Shown here: positions 16,624-25,575 of the stretch, piece after piece
Layout of the letters: each line of letters opens with the position of its first letter
Position numbering within the stretch: position 1 is the stretch's first letter
NCBI GenBank assembly: GCA_038238245.1
Contig: JBBRXX010000026.1
Location: 6,117-70,116, forward strand
Direction: 5' to 3'
Length of the DNA: 64,000 bases
Source of the DNA: DASQHW01 sp038238245
GTDB lineage: Bacteria > Actinomycetota > Acidimicrobiia > IMCC26256 > PALSA-610
The notes under the pieces: model-generated
Database searches by the model: none
What the model saw: only the letters and a program-made list of their open reading frames with translations
Told to the model about the DNA's origin: nothing
Position numbers and translations under genes: made by a program

Positions 16624-17013
16624 TCAGGCGTTGGCGGCGACTTCGATGCGTACGTCGGCGCGTAGGACCGAGGCCGCGGCTTCCTCGTCGTCGGGGTTCG
16701 CGCGCAACAACTCCTCGGCACGCGCCTTGGCGGCCCGGGCCCGTTCGACATCGATCGCGGACGCGACCTCGGCGACGTCGGAGAGGATGATCACGCGATT
16801 GTTGCCGACCTCCACGAAACCGCTGTGCACCGCGAACCACGCCTGGCTGCCGTCCTCGAACTTCACCCGCGCCGGCCAGTCGGCGAGCGCGGCGAGGAAC
16901 TGCGCATGGTTGTTCTCGAATGCGATGTCGCCACCGCCGAGCGTCCGCACGACGACCATGCGGGCTTCACCGGTGTACAGCACTTCTTCGGGCGAGACGA
17001 GCTTGACCTCCAC
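16624..17013 (-). CDS. atpC: F1Fo ATP synthase epsilon subunit
   Basis: 129 residues from the GTG at 17013. The N-terminal beta-sandwich (VEVKLVSPEEVLYTGEARMV) and the helical hairpin (AIDVERARAAKARAEELLRA) of epsilon are both present. It couples the gamma shaft to the rotor ring and can inhibit hydrolysis. It is the last gene of the atp operon, 85 bases after atpD. An upstream in-frame start would add residues not seen in homologues. Confidence 0.93.
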   Translation of the reverse strand: MEVKLVSPEEVLYTGEARMVVVRTLGGGDIAFENNHAQFLAALADWPARVKFEDGSQAWFAVHSGFVEVGNNRVIILSDVAEVASAIDVERARAAKARAEELLRANPDDEEAAASVLRADVRIEVAANA

Positions 17014-17098
17014 GCCGCTACGACTCCGTCTTGCCGGGTCGTCTCCGGCTCCGGCACTCGATCTCAACGAATTGGTTCAACATCGTCCGTGCCTCCGC

Positions 17099-18541
17099 CT
17101 ACGACTCCTGCAAGGTCTTCGCCTTGGCGAGCACCGACTCGACGCCGCCGACATTGAAGAACGCCTGCTCGGGCACGTGGTCGAGGTCGCCGTTGCAGAG
17201 TGCCTCGAAGCTCTCGACGCTTTCCTCGATCGGCACGAAGATCCCGTCGAGGCCGGTGAAGGTCTTGCCGACGAAGAACGGTTGCGAGAGGAACCTCTGG
17301 ATCTTGCGGGCGCGGGCGACGGCGAGCTTGTCCTCTTCCGAGAGCTCGTCGATACCGAGAATCGCGATGATGTCCTGGAGCTCCTTGTAGCGCTGGAGGA
17401 TCTCCTGGGTGCGGCGAGCGACCTGATAGTGACGCTCTCCGACGATCTCGGGCGCCAGGATGTTGCTCGTCGAGGCGAGCGGATCGACGGCGGGGTAGAT
17501 GCCGAGCGCCGCGATCTCGCGCGCCAGCTCGGTCGTGGCATCGAGATGGGTGAAGGTCGTGAACGGCGCGGGGTCGGTGTAGTCGTCGGCCGGCACGTAC
17601 ACGGCCTGCAAGGACGTGATCGAGTGGCCCTTGGTCGACGTGATGCGCTCCTGCAGCTCGCCCATCTCGTCGGCCAGCGTCGGCTGGTAACCGACGGCTG
17701 ACGGCATGCGGCCGAGCAGCGTCGAGACTTCCGAACCGGCCTGCACGAAACGGAAGATGTTGTCGACGAACAGGAGCACGTCCTGGTTCTTCACGTCGCG
17801 GAAGTACTCGGCAACAGTCAACGCGCTCAGGGCGACGCGCAGGCGCACGCCCGGCGGCTCGTCCATCTGACCGAAGACGAGCGCGGCTCGGTCGATGACG
17901 CCCGTCTCCTGCATCTCGATCCAGAGGTCGGTACCTTCGCGCGTCCGCTCGCCCACGCCGGCGAACACCGACACGCCGCCGTGTTGCGTCGCGACGCGGT
18001 TGATCATCTCCATGATGATGATCGTCTTGCCGACGCCCGCGCCGCCGAACAAACCGATCTTGCCGCCCTGCACGTACGGCTCGAGCAGGTCGACGACCTT
18101 GATGCCGGTCTCGAACATCTGGGCCTTGGGCTCGAGCTGGTCGAACGGCGGCGCGTCGCGGTGGATCTCCCACCGGTCCTCGATGTTCGTGACCTCCGAC
18201 TCGCCGATGTCGAGCGGTTCGCCGATCACGTTCCAGACGTGCCCGAGCGTGCCGTCACCCACCGGCATCGTGATGCCGTGACCGGTGTTGCGCACGGGGG
18301 TGCCGCGCTTCAGGCCGTCGGTCGGCTTCAGACACACCGCGCGGACGCGTCCCTCGCCGATCTGCTGCGCCACCTCGGCGGTGACCGTGATCTTGTCGCC
18401 TTCGAGGTCGATGTCCATCTCGACCGCGGTGTTGATCTCGGGCAGCGAGTCGGGCGGGAACTCGGCGTCGACGACCGGTCCGTAGATCGCGACGACCCGG
18501 CCTTCCTTCCGCTCGGTCTTGGGCTCGGTTGTTGCCGTCAT
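17099..18541 (-). CDS. atpD: F1Fo ATP synthase beta subunit
   Basis: 480 residues, the catalytic F1 subunit. The P-loop is GLFGGAGVGKTIIIMEMIN, GERTREGTDL supplies the catalytic Glu and Arg region, and the DELSEED-type lever reads DELSEEDKL. The start overlaps the atpG stop by one base. Full length and normal. Confidence 0.98.
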   Translation of the reverse strand: MTATTEPKTERKEGRVVAIYGPVVDAEFPPDSLPEINTAVEMDIDLEGDKITVTAEVAQQIGEGRVRAVCLKPTDGLKRGTPVRNTGHGITMPVGDGTLGHVWNVIGEPLDIGESEVTNIEDRWEIHRDAPPFDQLEPKAQMFETGIKVVDLLEPYVQGGKIGLFGGAGVGKTIIIMEMINRVATQHGGVSVFAGVGERTREGTDLWIEMQETGVIDRAALVFGQMDEPPGVRLRVALSALTVAEYFRDVKNQDVLLFVDNIFRFVQAGSEVSTLLGRMPSAVGYQPTLADEMGELQERITSTKGHSITSLQAVYVPADDYTDPAPFTTFTHLDATTELAREIAALGIYPAVDPLASTSNILAPEIVGERHYQVARRTQEILQRYKELQDIIAILGIDELSEEDKLAVARARKIQRFLSQPFFVGKTFTGLDGIFVPIEESVESFEALCNGDLDHVPEQAFFNVGGVESVLAKAKTLQES

Positions 18542-19503
18542 CAGGTCAGCGCTCCAAAGGTGCCAGCAGCTTTTTCGAAATATTCTTGTTCTTCGGGCTC
18601 GTGGTGGCGATCCTCGGAGTCGCCCAGCGCTTCCGCGCCGCCGACGATCTCCATGATCTCGGTGGTGATCGAGTCCTGACGAGCGCGGTTCATGCGACGC
18701 GTATACGTGAGCACCAGATCGTCGGCGTTGTCAGTGGCGGCCTTCATCGCGCGCTGTCGGGCCGCGTGCTCCGATGCCGCCGCGTTCAACAACGCGGCGT
18801 ACACCCGCGCCTCCGCATAGCGCGGCAGCAGGGTGTCGAGAATCGTCTCGGGATTCGGCTCGAACTCGTAGTCGCCGGCCGCGCCTTCGCCACCCTCACC
18901 GGCCTCGAAGCCTTCCTGGTCGAGGGGCAGCAGCGGCCGCACCACCACCTCCTGACGACCGGCCGAGACGAACCGCGTGTAGACGAGCTCCACGAGGTCG
19001 ATCTCCCCGGACTCGAAGCGCTTGACGACCGACGCCGCGACCCGGCGGGCGTCCTCGTAGGTCGGGCCGTCGCTGAAGCCACTGAACGACGCGTCCAACG
19101 GCAGGCCCCGGAAGCGGAAGTAGCTCTCGACCTTGCGGCCGACCGCGACGACCGAGGTGTGCTGACCCTGCGCCTCGTGCACGCGCATCTGCGCCTCACC
19201 GGCGCGGATCACGGTGGTGTTGTAGCCGCCGCACAATCCCCGGTCGGCGGCGATGATCACCTGTGTCGAGTGACGAATGTTGTCGCGAGGAACGAGAAAC
19301 GGGCTGTTGGCCGCGCCACTGGCGGCCTGCAGGTGTCGAACGACGTCGGTGATGCCGTCGGCGTACGGCACCGCGGCATGTACGCGAGCCTGGGCCTTCA
19401 CGATTCGGCTCGCGGCGATCAGCTCCATGGCGCGCGTGATCTTCTTCGTGGCCTGTACCGACTTGATCCGCCGGCGAAGGATCCGTTCCTGACCACCTGC
19501 CAT
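18541..19503 (-). CDS. atpG: F1Fo ATP synthase gamma subunit
   Basis: 320 residues, the rotating central shaft. RRIKSVQATKKITRAMELIA near the N-terminus and NRARQDSITTEIMEIVGGAE at the C-terminus are the conserved coiled-coil pair. A 20-30 residue acidic insert around GEGGEGAAGDYEFEPNPETI is longer than in E. coli, as is common in actinobacteria. It is separated from atpA by 133 bases containing a strong hairpin. Confidence 0.97.
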   Translation of the reverse strand: MAGGQERILRRRIKSVQATKKITRAMELIAASRIVKAQARVHAAVPYADGITDVVRHLQAASGAANSPFLVPRDNIRHSTQVIIAADRGLCGGYNTTVIRAGEAQMRVHEAQGQHTSVVAVGRKVESYFRFRGLPLDASFSGFSDGPTYEDARRVAASVVKRFESGEIDLVELVYTRFVSAGRQEVVVRPLLPLDQEGFEAGEGGEGAAGDYEFEPNPETILDTLLPRYAEARVYAALLNAAASEHAARQRAMKAATDNADDLVLTYTRRMNRARQDSITTEIMEIVGGAEALGDSEDRHHEPEEQEYFEKAAGTFGALT

Positions 19504-19522
19504 GTTTATGCGCTCTCTCGCT

Positions 19523-19545
19523 GCGGGCCGGGGTACCCGGCCCGC
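19523..19545. terminator. Perfect 10-bp hairpin inside the atp operon (atpA-atpG gap)
   Basis: GCGGGCCGGG, loop GTA, CCCGGCCCGC, with no T-tract. It lies in the only long gap (19504-19636) of the otherwise compact operon. It may act as a partial terminator, an RNA processing or stability element. Confidence 0.6.
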
Positions 19546-19636
19546 GGACGCTCGATCGCTGGCGAGCTTCCTTCGCTCGCTCCGCTCGCTGCGGTCGCCG
19601 CATCACTGATCATCGGATGCACGCGTGCTGCTGTAC

Positions 19637-21235
19637 TCATTCGGTTTCCAGGGTTTCGGGGCTGGTCGCGGGACCGACCGCATCGGCCGCGGTCGTGTCG
19701 CTCTGCATCGCCGCCGCGTTCTCTTCGCTGGTGCGGAACGTCGTCTTGAAGCTCGTGATCGCCGCGGTTACCTCGTCCGCGGGCAGCTCGCCCGAGGTCC
19801 GGATCTTGTTCATCAACTCGCTGTGACGGGTGCGCATGAAGTCCAGGAGCTCGGTCTCGAAGCGGCGGACGTCCGCCGCGGAGATGTCGTCGAGGTATCC
19901 GTTGGTACCCGCGAAGATCGACACCACCTGCTCTTCGACAGCCATCGGCGCGTGCAGAGGTTGCTTCAGCAGCTCCACGAGGCGCGCGCCGCGCTCGATC
20001 TGCGCCTTCGAGACGGCGTCGAGCTCGGAGCCGAACGTCGCGAACGCCTCGAGCTCACGGAACTGGGCGAGGTCGAGCTTCAGCGTCCCCGCCACCGACC
20101 TCATGGCCTTGATCTGGGCGGCACCGCCGACGCGCGACACCGAGATGCCGACGTCGACGGCCGGGCGCACACCCGACCGGAACAGGTCCTCTTGCAGGTA
20201 GATCTGGCCGTCGGTGATCGAGATCACGTTCGTGGGGATGTACGCGGAGACGTCGCCGGCCTTGGTCTCGATGACGGGCAACGCGGTGAGCGAACCGGCA
20301 CCACGTTCGTCGCTCAGCTTCGCGGCGCGCTCCAACAGGCGCGAGTGCAGGTAGAAGACGTCACCGGGATACGCCTCGCGACCCGGCGGTCGCCGGAGCA
20401 AGAGCGAGAGCTGGCGGTAGGCCTCGGCCTGCTTCGAGAGGTCGTCGTACACGACGAGCGCGGCCTCACCATTGTCCATCCAGTGCTGGCCCATCGCGCA
20501 ACCCGCGTAGGGCGCGAGGTACTTGAACACGGCCTCGTCCGAAGCGGGCGCGCTCACGACCACCGTGAACTCGAGGGCGCCGAACTCGCGCAGCGTTTCG
20601 ACCGTCTGCGCAACGGTCGAGCCCTTTTGCCCGATCGCCACGTAGATGCATTTCACGCCCTGACCCTTCTGGTTCAGGATCGTGTCGATTGCGACCGTCG
20701 TCTTGCCGGTCTTGCGGTCGCCGATGATGAGCTCGCGCTGGCCGCGCCCGATCGGCGTCATCGCGTCGATCGCCTTGATGCCCGTCTGCAACGACTCGTG
20801 CACGGGCTGCCGTCCGATGATGCCGGGCGCCTGCACCTCGAGCCGGCGTTGCTCCTCCTGGGAGACCGGGCCCCGGCCGTCGATCGGGACGCCCAACGCG
20901 TTGACCACGCGTCCGAGCAGCGAGTCGCCGACCGGGATCGAGAGGATGGTCCCGGTCGCGGTGACCAGCTGGCCTTCCTCGACCTCGTCGGCCTTACCGA
21001 GCACGACCGCGCCGATCGTCTCCTCTTCGAGGTTGAGGGCGAGCCCCTGTGCCCCGCCCTCGAATTCGAGCAGCTCGTTTACCGCCGCGTTCGGCAGCCC
21101 GGCCACGCGCGCGATGCCGTCTCCGACCTCGAGCACGCGTCCGACCTGCGCGCGGTCGACCTCGGGACGGAAACCCTCGACGTTCTTGCGGAGCACCGCC
21201 GCAATGTCGCTCGCGTCGATCGTCAGCTCTGCCAT
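19637..21235 (-). CDS. atpA: F1Fo ATP synthase alpha subunit
   Basis: 532 residues, the non-catalytic nucleotide-binding F1 subunit. Its P-loop is IGDRKTGKTTVAID, and RPAVDVGISVSRVGGAAQIK is the alpha/beta signature. The acidic C-terminal tail after residue ~510 is variable. It starts 7 bases after the atpH stop. Confidence 0.98.
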   Translation of the reverse strand: MAELTIDASDIAAVLRKNVEGFRPEVDRAQVGRVLEVGDGIARVAGLPNAAVNELLEFEGGAQGLALNLEEETIGAVVLGKADEVEEGQLVTATGTILSIPVGDSLLGRVVNALGVPIDGRGPVSQEEQRRLEVQAPGIIGRQPVHESLQTGIKAIDAMTPIGRGQRELIIGDRKTGKTTVAIDTILNQKGQGVKCIYVAIGQKGSTVAQTVETLREFGALEFTVVVSAPASDEAVFKYLAPYAGCAMGQHWMDNGEAALVVYDDLSKQAEAYRQLSLLLRRPPGREAYPGDVFYLHSRLLERAAKLSDERGAGSLTALPVIETKAGDVSAYIPTNVISITDGQIYLQEDLFRSGVRPAVDVGISVSRVGGAAQIKAMRSVAGTLKLDLAQFRELEAFATFGSELDAVSKAQIERGARLVELLKQPLHAPMAVEEQVVSIFAGTNGYLDDISAADVRRFETELLDFMRTRHSELMNKIRTSGELPADEVTAAITSFKTTFRTSEENAAAMQSDTTAADAVGPATSPETLETE

Positions 21236-21242
21236 GTTCGCC

Positions 21243-21767
21243 TCACATCTGCTCCTTCAGCTTCTCGAGCCGGTGGCGCACGGTGCCGTCGATCACGGTG
21301 TCGCCGACGGTTGCGACGAGCCCACCCATGACGGCCGGGTCGACGATGACCTTGACCTCGACCTGTTTGCCGGTTGCCCGTGAGAGCACCTCGGCGAGTC
21401 GCTGCACCTGCGCGTCGTCGAGCGGCACCGCGGAACGGACTTCGGCAAGCTCGGCTTCGCGCGACTGGGCCGCGAGCTCGGTAAATCGCAAGATGATGGC
21501 GGGCAGGTCATGACCGCGACCGGCTCCGACCACGAACGAGGCGATCGCACGAGTAATCGTGTGGGCCCGACCTTCGAGCAGCTCGTCCACGATCGATGCC
21601 CGCCGCTCGGCCGAGAGCCCCGGGTTGGCGAGCGCCATGCGGAGGTCGTCGTTGCCCTCGACGATCCGCGCGAAGCGGAACAGCTCGTCTTCGACATCGT
21701 CGAGCCGGCCTTCCGCATGCGCGATCTCCAACAGACCGTGCGCGTACGCCTCGATGCGTTCGGTCAC
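21243..21767 (-). CDS. atpH: F1Fo ATP synthase delta subunit
   Basis: 174 residues from the GTG at 21767, which follows the atpF stop by a single base and has AGGAG upstream. VTERIEAYAHGLLEIAHAEG is the N-terminal helix that binds alpha, and VDPAVMGGLVATVGDTVIDG is the conserved C-terminal motif. Delta links F1 to the b stalk. Length is normal and separate from b, unlike the b-delta fusion of mycobacteria. Confidence 0.95.
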   Translation of the reverse strand: MTERIEAYAHGLLEIAHAEGRLDDVEDELFRFARIVEGNDDLRMALANPGLSAERRASIVDELLEGRAHTITRAIASFVVGAGRGHDLPAIILRFTELAAQSREAELAEVRSAVPLDDAQVQRLAEVLSRATGKQVEVKVIVDPAVMGGLVATVGDTVIDGTVRHRLEKLKEQM

Positions 21768-21768
21768 G

Positions 21769-22443
21769 CTAATTACTCCTCGCCGTCTGCTCCATGAAGC
21801 TCTCGACGAGCTGGCGGTTCGTCTCGTTGTCGAGGTTGCGCTCGACGATGCGGCTCGCGAGGTCGATCGAGAGTTGCGCCACTTCGTCACGCAAGGACGC
21901 GAGGGCCTGCGCGCGCTGGTTGCCGATGTCGGCCTGCGCCCGTTCCCGGATCTCACGCGCTTCCTGCTCGGCACGTGCGATGAGGTCCGTGCGCACGCTC
22001 TCCGCCGATTGCCGGGCTTCTTCGATGATGCGACCGGCCTCGTTGCGAGCATCGGCGATCTGCCGTTCGTACTGCGTCTTCTCGGCGTCGGCCTCGGCGT
22101 GTGCACGCTCGGCCGCCTCGAGGTCGTTGCGGATCCGCTCTTCGCGCGTGCGCTCCATGTTCTTGACCGCGGGCACGCCCCACTTCCACATTGCGACGAG
22201 CAGCACCAAGAACGCGAGCGAGCCCCAGATGATCTCGTTCTTCTCGGGCTTGAGGGGCGACGGCGCCTTCTGGCAGTCGTCGACCTTCTTTCCCTCGGCG
22301 AGCTTGTCGTAGCACTCCTGGGCCGCCTTGTCGGCGAACTTGGGTGGCGTCCCGTTGTCCGCCGCCAATGCGGGCGCGGCGACGAGCAGCACCGCAAGGG
22401 TGACACCCAGGACTGCAACCAGTACACGGATGCGAGTTCGCAC
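21769..22443 (-). CDS. atpF: F1Fo ATP synthase b subunit with N-terminal signal-peptide-like extension
   Basis: 224 residues. A membrane anchor (IIWGSLAFLVLLVAMWKWGV, about residues 70-90) is followed by the long helical stalk. Unusually, a signal-peptide-like start (RVLVAVLGVTLAVLLVAAPALA) and a short segment with two Cys (ECYDKLAEGKKVDDC) precede the anchor. The canonical b subunit begins almost directly with the anchor. The extension would place 40-odd residues outside the membrane, cleaved or not. Confidence 0.94.
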   Translation of the reverse strand: MRTRIRVLVAVLGVTLAVLLVAAPALAADNGTPPKFADKAAQECYDKLAEGKKVDDCQKAPSPLKPEKNEIIWGSLAFLVLLVAMWKWGVPAVKNMERTREERIRNDLEAAERAHAEADAEKTQYERQIADARNEAGRIIEEARQSAESVRTDLIARAEQEAREIRERAQADIGNQRAQALASLRDEVAQLSIDLASRIVERNLDNETNRQLVESFMEQTARSN

Positions 22444-22462
22444 CGTCCTGCCTTTCGAGTTG

Positions 22463-22729
22463 TCAGCCGGAGATGATGAACGAGAGAACGAAGCCGAACA
22501 GCGCGAGCGCCTCGGTGAACGCGATGCCCAAGAACATCGTCGTGCGCACGGTGCCGGCGGACTCGGGCTGGCGCGCCATCGCGGTGATCGCGTTGCCGAC
22601 CACGAGACCGATGCCGATGCCAGGGCCGATCGCAGCGCCGCCGTACACGATGCCGCGGCCGATCGCGGTCAGACCGGCGTTCGTGTCCGGGTTGGTCGCC
22701 TGAGCGAGCAGGAGATGGAGCAAAACCAC
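22463..22729 (-). CDS. atpE: F1Fo ATP synthase c subunit
   Basis: 88 residues, two membrane helices joined by the polar loop ARQPE. The proton-binding Glu is residue 73 in GIAFTEALALFGF. The glycine-rich first helix (GGAAIGPGIGIGLVVG) packs the rotor ring. The Gln of the sodium-binding signature is not evident, so proton use is likely. Confidence 0.97.
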   Translation of the reverse strand: MVLLHLLLAQATNPDTNAGLTAIGRGIVYGGAAIGPGIGIGLVVGNAITAMARQPESAGTVRTTMFLGIAFTEALALFGFVLSFIISG

Positions 22730-22750
22730 GAGGTTCTCCTTGTTGGATTG

Positions 22751-23515
22751 TCAGTGCTCGGGGTGCATGGCACCGCCGATGTACACGGCGGTGAGAATCG
22801 TGAAGATGAACGCCTGAAGAAAGCTGACGAGGATCTCGAAACCGGTCATCGCGACCAGGAGCCCGAATGAGAACGGCGCAATGATCGCCTGGATCTGCAA
22901 ACCCCACAGCGCCGCGGTCAACACCGCAAACGTCACCAGGATCAAGTGACCGGCGAGCATGTTGGCGAAGAGCCGGACCATCAGCGAGAAGGGCCGGACG
23001 AGGAACGTAGAGATGAACTCGATGGGCACGACAAGGATCAACAAGGCCTTCGGAACACCCGGGGGAATCAGTGCTCCCTTGAAGTAGTGCAGCGGCCCTT
23101 GGCGCTTGACGCCGATGGCGATGAAGAACACCCACGTTGCGAGTGCGAGCACCATCGGCATCGCGAATCGAGCATTGGCCGGGAACTGCACGCCCGGGAT
23201 GATCTCGGTGATGTTGCTGAAGAAGATGAAGAAGAACATCGTCGTGAGGTACGGCAGCCAGTACAAGCCGTCGACGCCCATCGTCTGCATGATGACCTGG
23301 TTGCGTACGAACGCCACCCCCGACTCGGCCGTGTTCTGCATGAGTCCGGCGGGCACGAGTGCATCCTTGCGACGGGTGCCGAGCCAGAACACGACGATCG
23401 TGGCGAGGGTCGCAAACCCGTAGATGACGACGGTCTTGTTGATGCCGAGTGGACCGTTTCCCCAGATCGTGACGTGACTGATCGGAGGGACGTCGACCGC
23501 GAGCAGAGCGTTCAT
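22751..23515 (-). CDS. atpB: F1Fo ATP synthase a subunit
   Basis: 254 residues with about five membrane helices. The stator Arg essential for proton flow lies in LMVRLFANMLAGHLIL, and QAFIFTILTAVYIGGAM is the conserved last helix. The ATG at 23515 overlaps the end of the atpI-like gene by four bases. Confidence 0.96.
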   Translation of the reverse strand: MNALLAVDVPPISHVTIWGNGPLGINKTVVIYGFATLATIVVFWLGTRRKDALVPAGLMQNTAESGVAFVRNQVIMQTMGVDGLYWLPYLTTMFFFIFFSNITEIIPGVQFPANARFAMPMVLALATWVFFIAIGVKRQGPLHYFKGALIPPGVPKALLILVVPIEFISTFLVRPFSLMVRLFANMLAGHLILVTFAVLTAALWGLQIQAIIAPFSFGLLVAMTGFEILVSFLQAFIFTILTAVYIGGAMHPEH

Positions 23516-23946
23516 TTCTCTCCGGAGGGGCCGGGCCGGGCCGGGCGCAGACCCGGCGCGGCAAGCGTGAGGCTCACGTACTTCGCCTCCCAGAACAGAA
23601 GGCCGAGATGCGTACCGACGATGACGATTCCGAGCGTCTTCAGATCGATGAAGCTGCGGTGTCGCAACAGCACGAGCGCCACGACGATCACCGCGAGGCG
23701 AATGATGTAGCCGCTCAACGCAGCAATGCCGATAGCCGTGGGGCCGCCGCGGGCGGCCCGGGTCATGATCGCCGCCGCGGCGAGGAAGTTCAGCAACACG
23801 ATGCCGATCGCGATCGCCGCGCTCGCGGCACCGTCCCAACCGCGAACGAGCCCGGCCACGAGCACGATCGCGGGCGCGACCAGGGCGCCCCGACGAACGA
23901 TGTCGAGGGCGACCTCGCGCTCTACAAGTTCGGGTTGCGCGTCCAC
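23512..23946 (-). CDS. ATP synthase subunit I-like membrane protein
   Basis: About 144 residues from a GTG at 23946 with AAGGGGAAG upstream. Four hydrophobic segments (ALVAPAIVLVAGLV, AIAIGIVLLNFLAAAAIM, LAVIVVALVLL, TLGIVIVGTHLGLLFWEAKY) match the ATP_synt_I family that precedes atpB and is thought to assist ring assembly or magnesium uptake. It overlaps the AtpZ-type gene by 25 bases. Confidence 0.85.
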   Translation of the reverse strand: MDAQPELVEREVALDIVRRGALVAPAIVLVAGLVRGWDGAASAAIAIGIVLLNFLAAAAIMTRAARGGPTAIGIAALSGYIIRLAVIVVALVLLRHRSFIDLKTLGIVIVGTHLGLLFWEAKYVSLTLAAPGLRPARPGPSGEK

Positions 23947-24194
23947 GGCTTCCCCTTCTCGTCGCGCGCGATCTCTGCCATATACCGGAAATACGCGCTG
24001 ATGCCCTGCCCGATCACCGCGAGCAGGCCCAGCACGACGGTGAACAGTGGTCGCGTCCCGATGCTGTTGTCGAGCCAGAGGCCCAAGAGGACAAAGATGA
24101 CGGTGGTGCCGGCGAGCTGTACTGAGTACGCCAGCGCATCCGAGAACCCCTGCCACATCTGGCGGGTCTCGCGGTGTTCCTCTGCCGGGATCAA
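23922..24194 (-). CDS. AtpZ/AtpI-type small membrane protein
   Basis: 90 residues, two helices: FSDALAYSVQLAGTTVIFVLL and FTVVLGLLAVIGQGISAYFRY, separated by GLWLDNSIGTRP. This is the AtpZ pattern. AtpZ with AtpI has been linked to c-ring assembly and magnesium or calcium transport. It is the first gene of the atp operon; the 160 bases before it hold the likely operon promoter. Confidence 0.87.
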   Translation of the reverse strand: MIPAEEHRETRQMWQGFSDALAYSVQLAGTTVIFVLLGLWLDNSIGTRPLFTVVLGLLAVIGQGISAYFRYMAEIARDEKGKPWTRNPNL

Positions 24195-24255
24195 CCGGAA
24201 GCTCCCCTCAGCGGCCCCCGGGCACCGTTGCCCGAACCGCTTGTGAATGATTTCC

Positions 24256-24267
24256 CAATGTATTGGA
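24256..24267. promoter_or_regulatory. Perfect inverted repeat CCAATGTATTGG upstream of the atp operon
   Basis: A 12-bp palindrome (CCAAT-GT-ATTGG) lies 62 bases before the first atp gene, within the wecA-atpZ gap (24195-24354). It is AT-richer than its surroundings and could be a regulator site. No clear terminator for wecA was seen here. Confidence 0.4.
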
Positions 24268-24354
24268 GCGCCGGGCAGCCGTCAAACCGAAGCGCCGCTC
24301 ACCGGACTACGTGCGAGGTAGGGGTATCCGGCCCGCAGCGAGAACGGCCCGGGA

Positions 24355-25575
24355 TCACGCTCTCTGTCTTCGGCGCTCTTCGAGGTCGACGACGTCGTCG
24401 TCGGGATGGGACGACGGGTGCCGGGCGCGCTCGGACCGCTCCCTGCGCAACCGGAAACCGGGGTGGAACCACGCAAACAGCAGGAGCGCCATCGCGGCAA
24501 CCACGAACGGCACGAGCGCGTTGCCCTCGTTGGTGTAGGTCGGCAACAGCGCGACACCGGACAGCAGCGCGGTCCACGCCCAGAGGATCACCACGGTGCG
24601 GCGGGGTCCGTGACCAAGTCGCATGAGCCGGTGGTGCAAGTGCCCGGCGTCGGCCTGATGCCAGTGCTGGCGATGCACGAGACGACGAACGAACGAGAAC
24701 AGCGTGTCGATGATCGGCACGCCCAGGATCACCACCGGGATCAGGAGGGGACCGAAGAAGAAGAACGTGTTGCCGGAGAACCCGCCCTCGGTGCGGCCGC
24801 CGATCGTGATCGTCGGCACCGCCAGCAGGATGCCGAGGAACAGCGCACCCGCATCACCCATGATGATGCGCGACTTCCAGTTGAACGGCAGGAAACCGAC
24901 GCACACACCGACGGCGATGATCGCGACCAGCGGCCCGATGTTGCCGGAGTCGAGCGCGTGCGCGACCGTCAGGCGGTCCGCGAAGAGGAACAGCGCACCG
25001 CCGGCGATCGCGACGATGCCGGCGGCCAAGCCGTCGAGACCGTCGATCAGGTTGATCGCATTGGTCATCAACACCACCCACACCGCGGTGACAAGCGGCG
25101 CCCAATCGGAGCCGAGCACGACGGTGTCGGTGTGGAACAGGTTGAACGGCATGCGGAAGAAGAACATCGTCACACCGCACAACGCGAGGAGGCTGGCCGC
25201 CAGCACCTGACCCGCGACCTTCGCCGGCGGTGAGACGTCGATCAGGTCGTCGAGCGCGCCGACGACGAACATCACCCCGGCGCCCAGCAACAGCCCGAAG
25301 GGCTCGGTGTTGAGGTCGCCGGTGCCGGCCTGGAACACGTCCTTGAACTCCGGCAAGCGGGACGCGACCGCCATCGCGACGAGGAAGCCGATGAACATCG
25401 CCGCCCCGCCGAGCGTCGGCACCGGCTTCGTGTGCACATGGCGGGCATCGGTCGAGGGCTGCACGACCGCGCCGCACCGTATGGCGAGCATCCGTACCAG
25501 CGGCGTCGCGAGCAACGTCGCGCCGAGCGCAACCGCCAGGACGATTGCGTACGAGGACGAGATCGGGAAGGTCAC
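24355..25575 (-). CDS. wecA: Undecaprenyl-phosphate GlcNAc-1-phosphate transferase family (WecA/TagO-like)
   Basis: 406 residues, about 11 membrane helices. VGALDDLIDVSP, TNAINLIDGLDGLAAG and IMGDAGALFLG carry the catalytic and magnesium-binding acids, and DAGHLHHRLMRLG is the HIHH-like loop that distinguishes WecA-type from MraY. It starts polyprenyl-linked glycan synthesis by loading a HexNAc-1-phosphate. The GTG start overlaps the glyA stop (GTGA). The acidic, basic mixed tail (SSHPDDDVVDLEERR) is cytoplasmic. Confidence 0.93.
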   Translation of the reverse strand: MTFPISSSYAIVLAVALGATLLATPLVRMLAIRCGAVVQPSTDARHVHTKPVPTLGGAAMFIGFLVAMAVASRLPEFKDVFQAGTGDLNTEPFGLLLGAGVMFVVGALDDLIDVSPPAKVAGQVLAASLLALCGVTMFFFRMPFNLFHTDTVVLGSDWAPLVTAVWVVLMTNAINLIDGLDGLAAGIVAIAGGALFLFADRLTVAHALDSGNIGPLVAIIAVGVCVGFLPFNWKSRIIMGDAGALFLGILLAVPTITIGGRTEGGFSGNTFFFFGPLLIPVVILGVPIIDTLFSFVRRLVHRQHWHQADAGHLHHRLMRLGHGPRRTVVILWAWTALLSGVALLPTYTNEGNALVPFVVAAMALLLFAWFHPGFRLRRERSERARHPSSHPDDDVVDLEERRRQRA

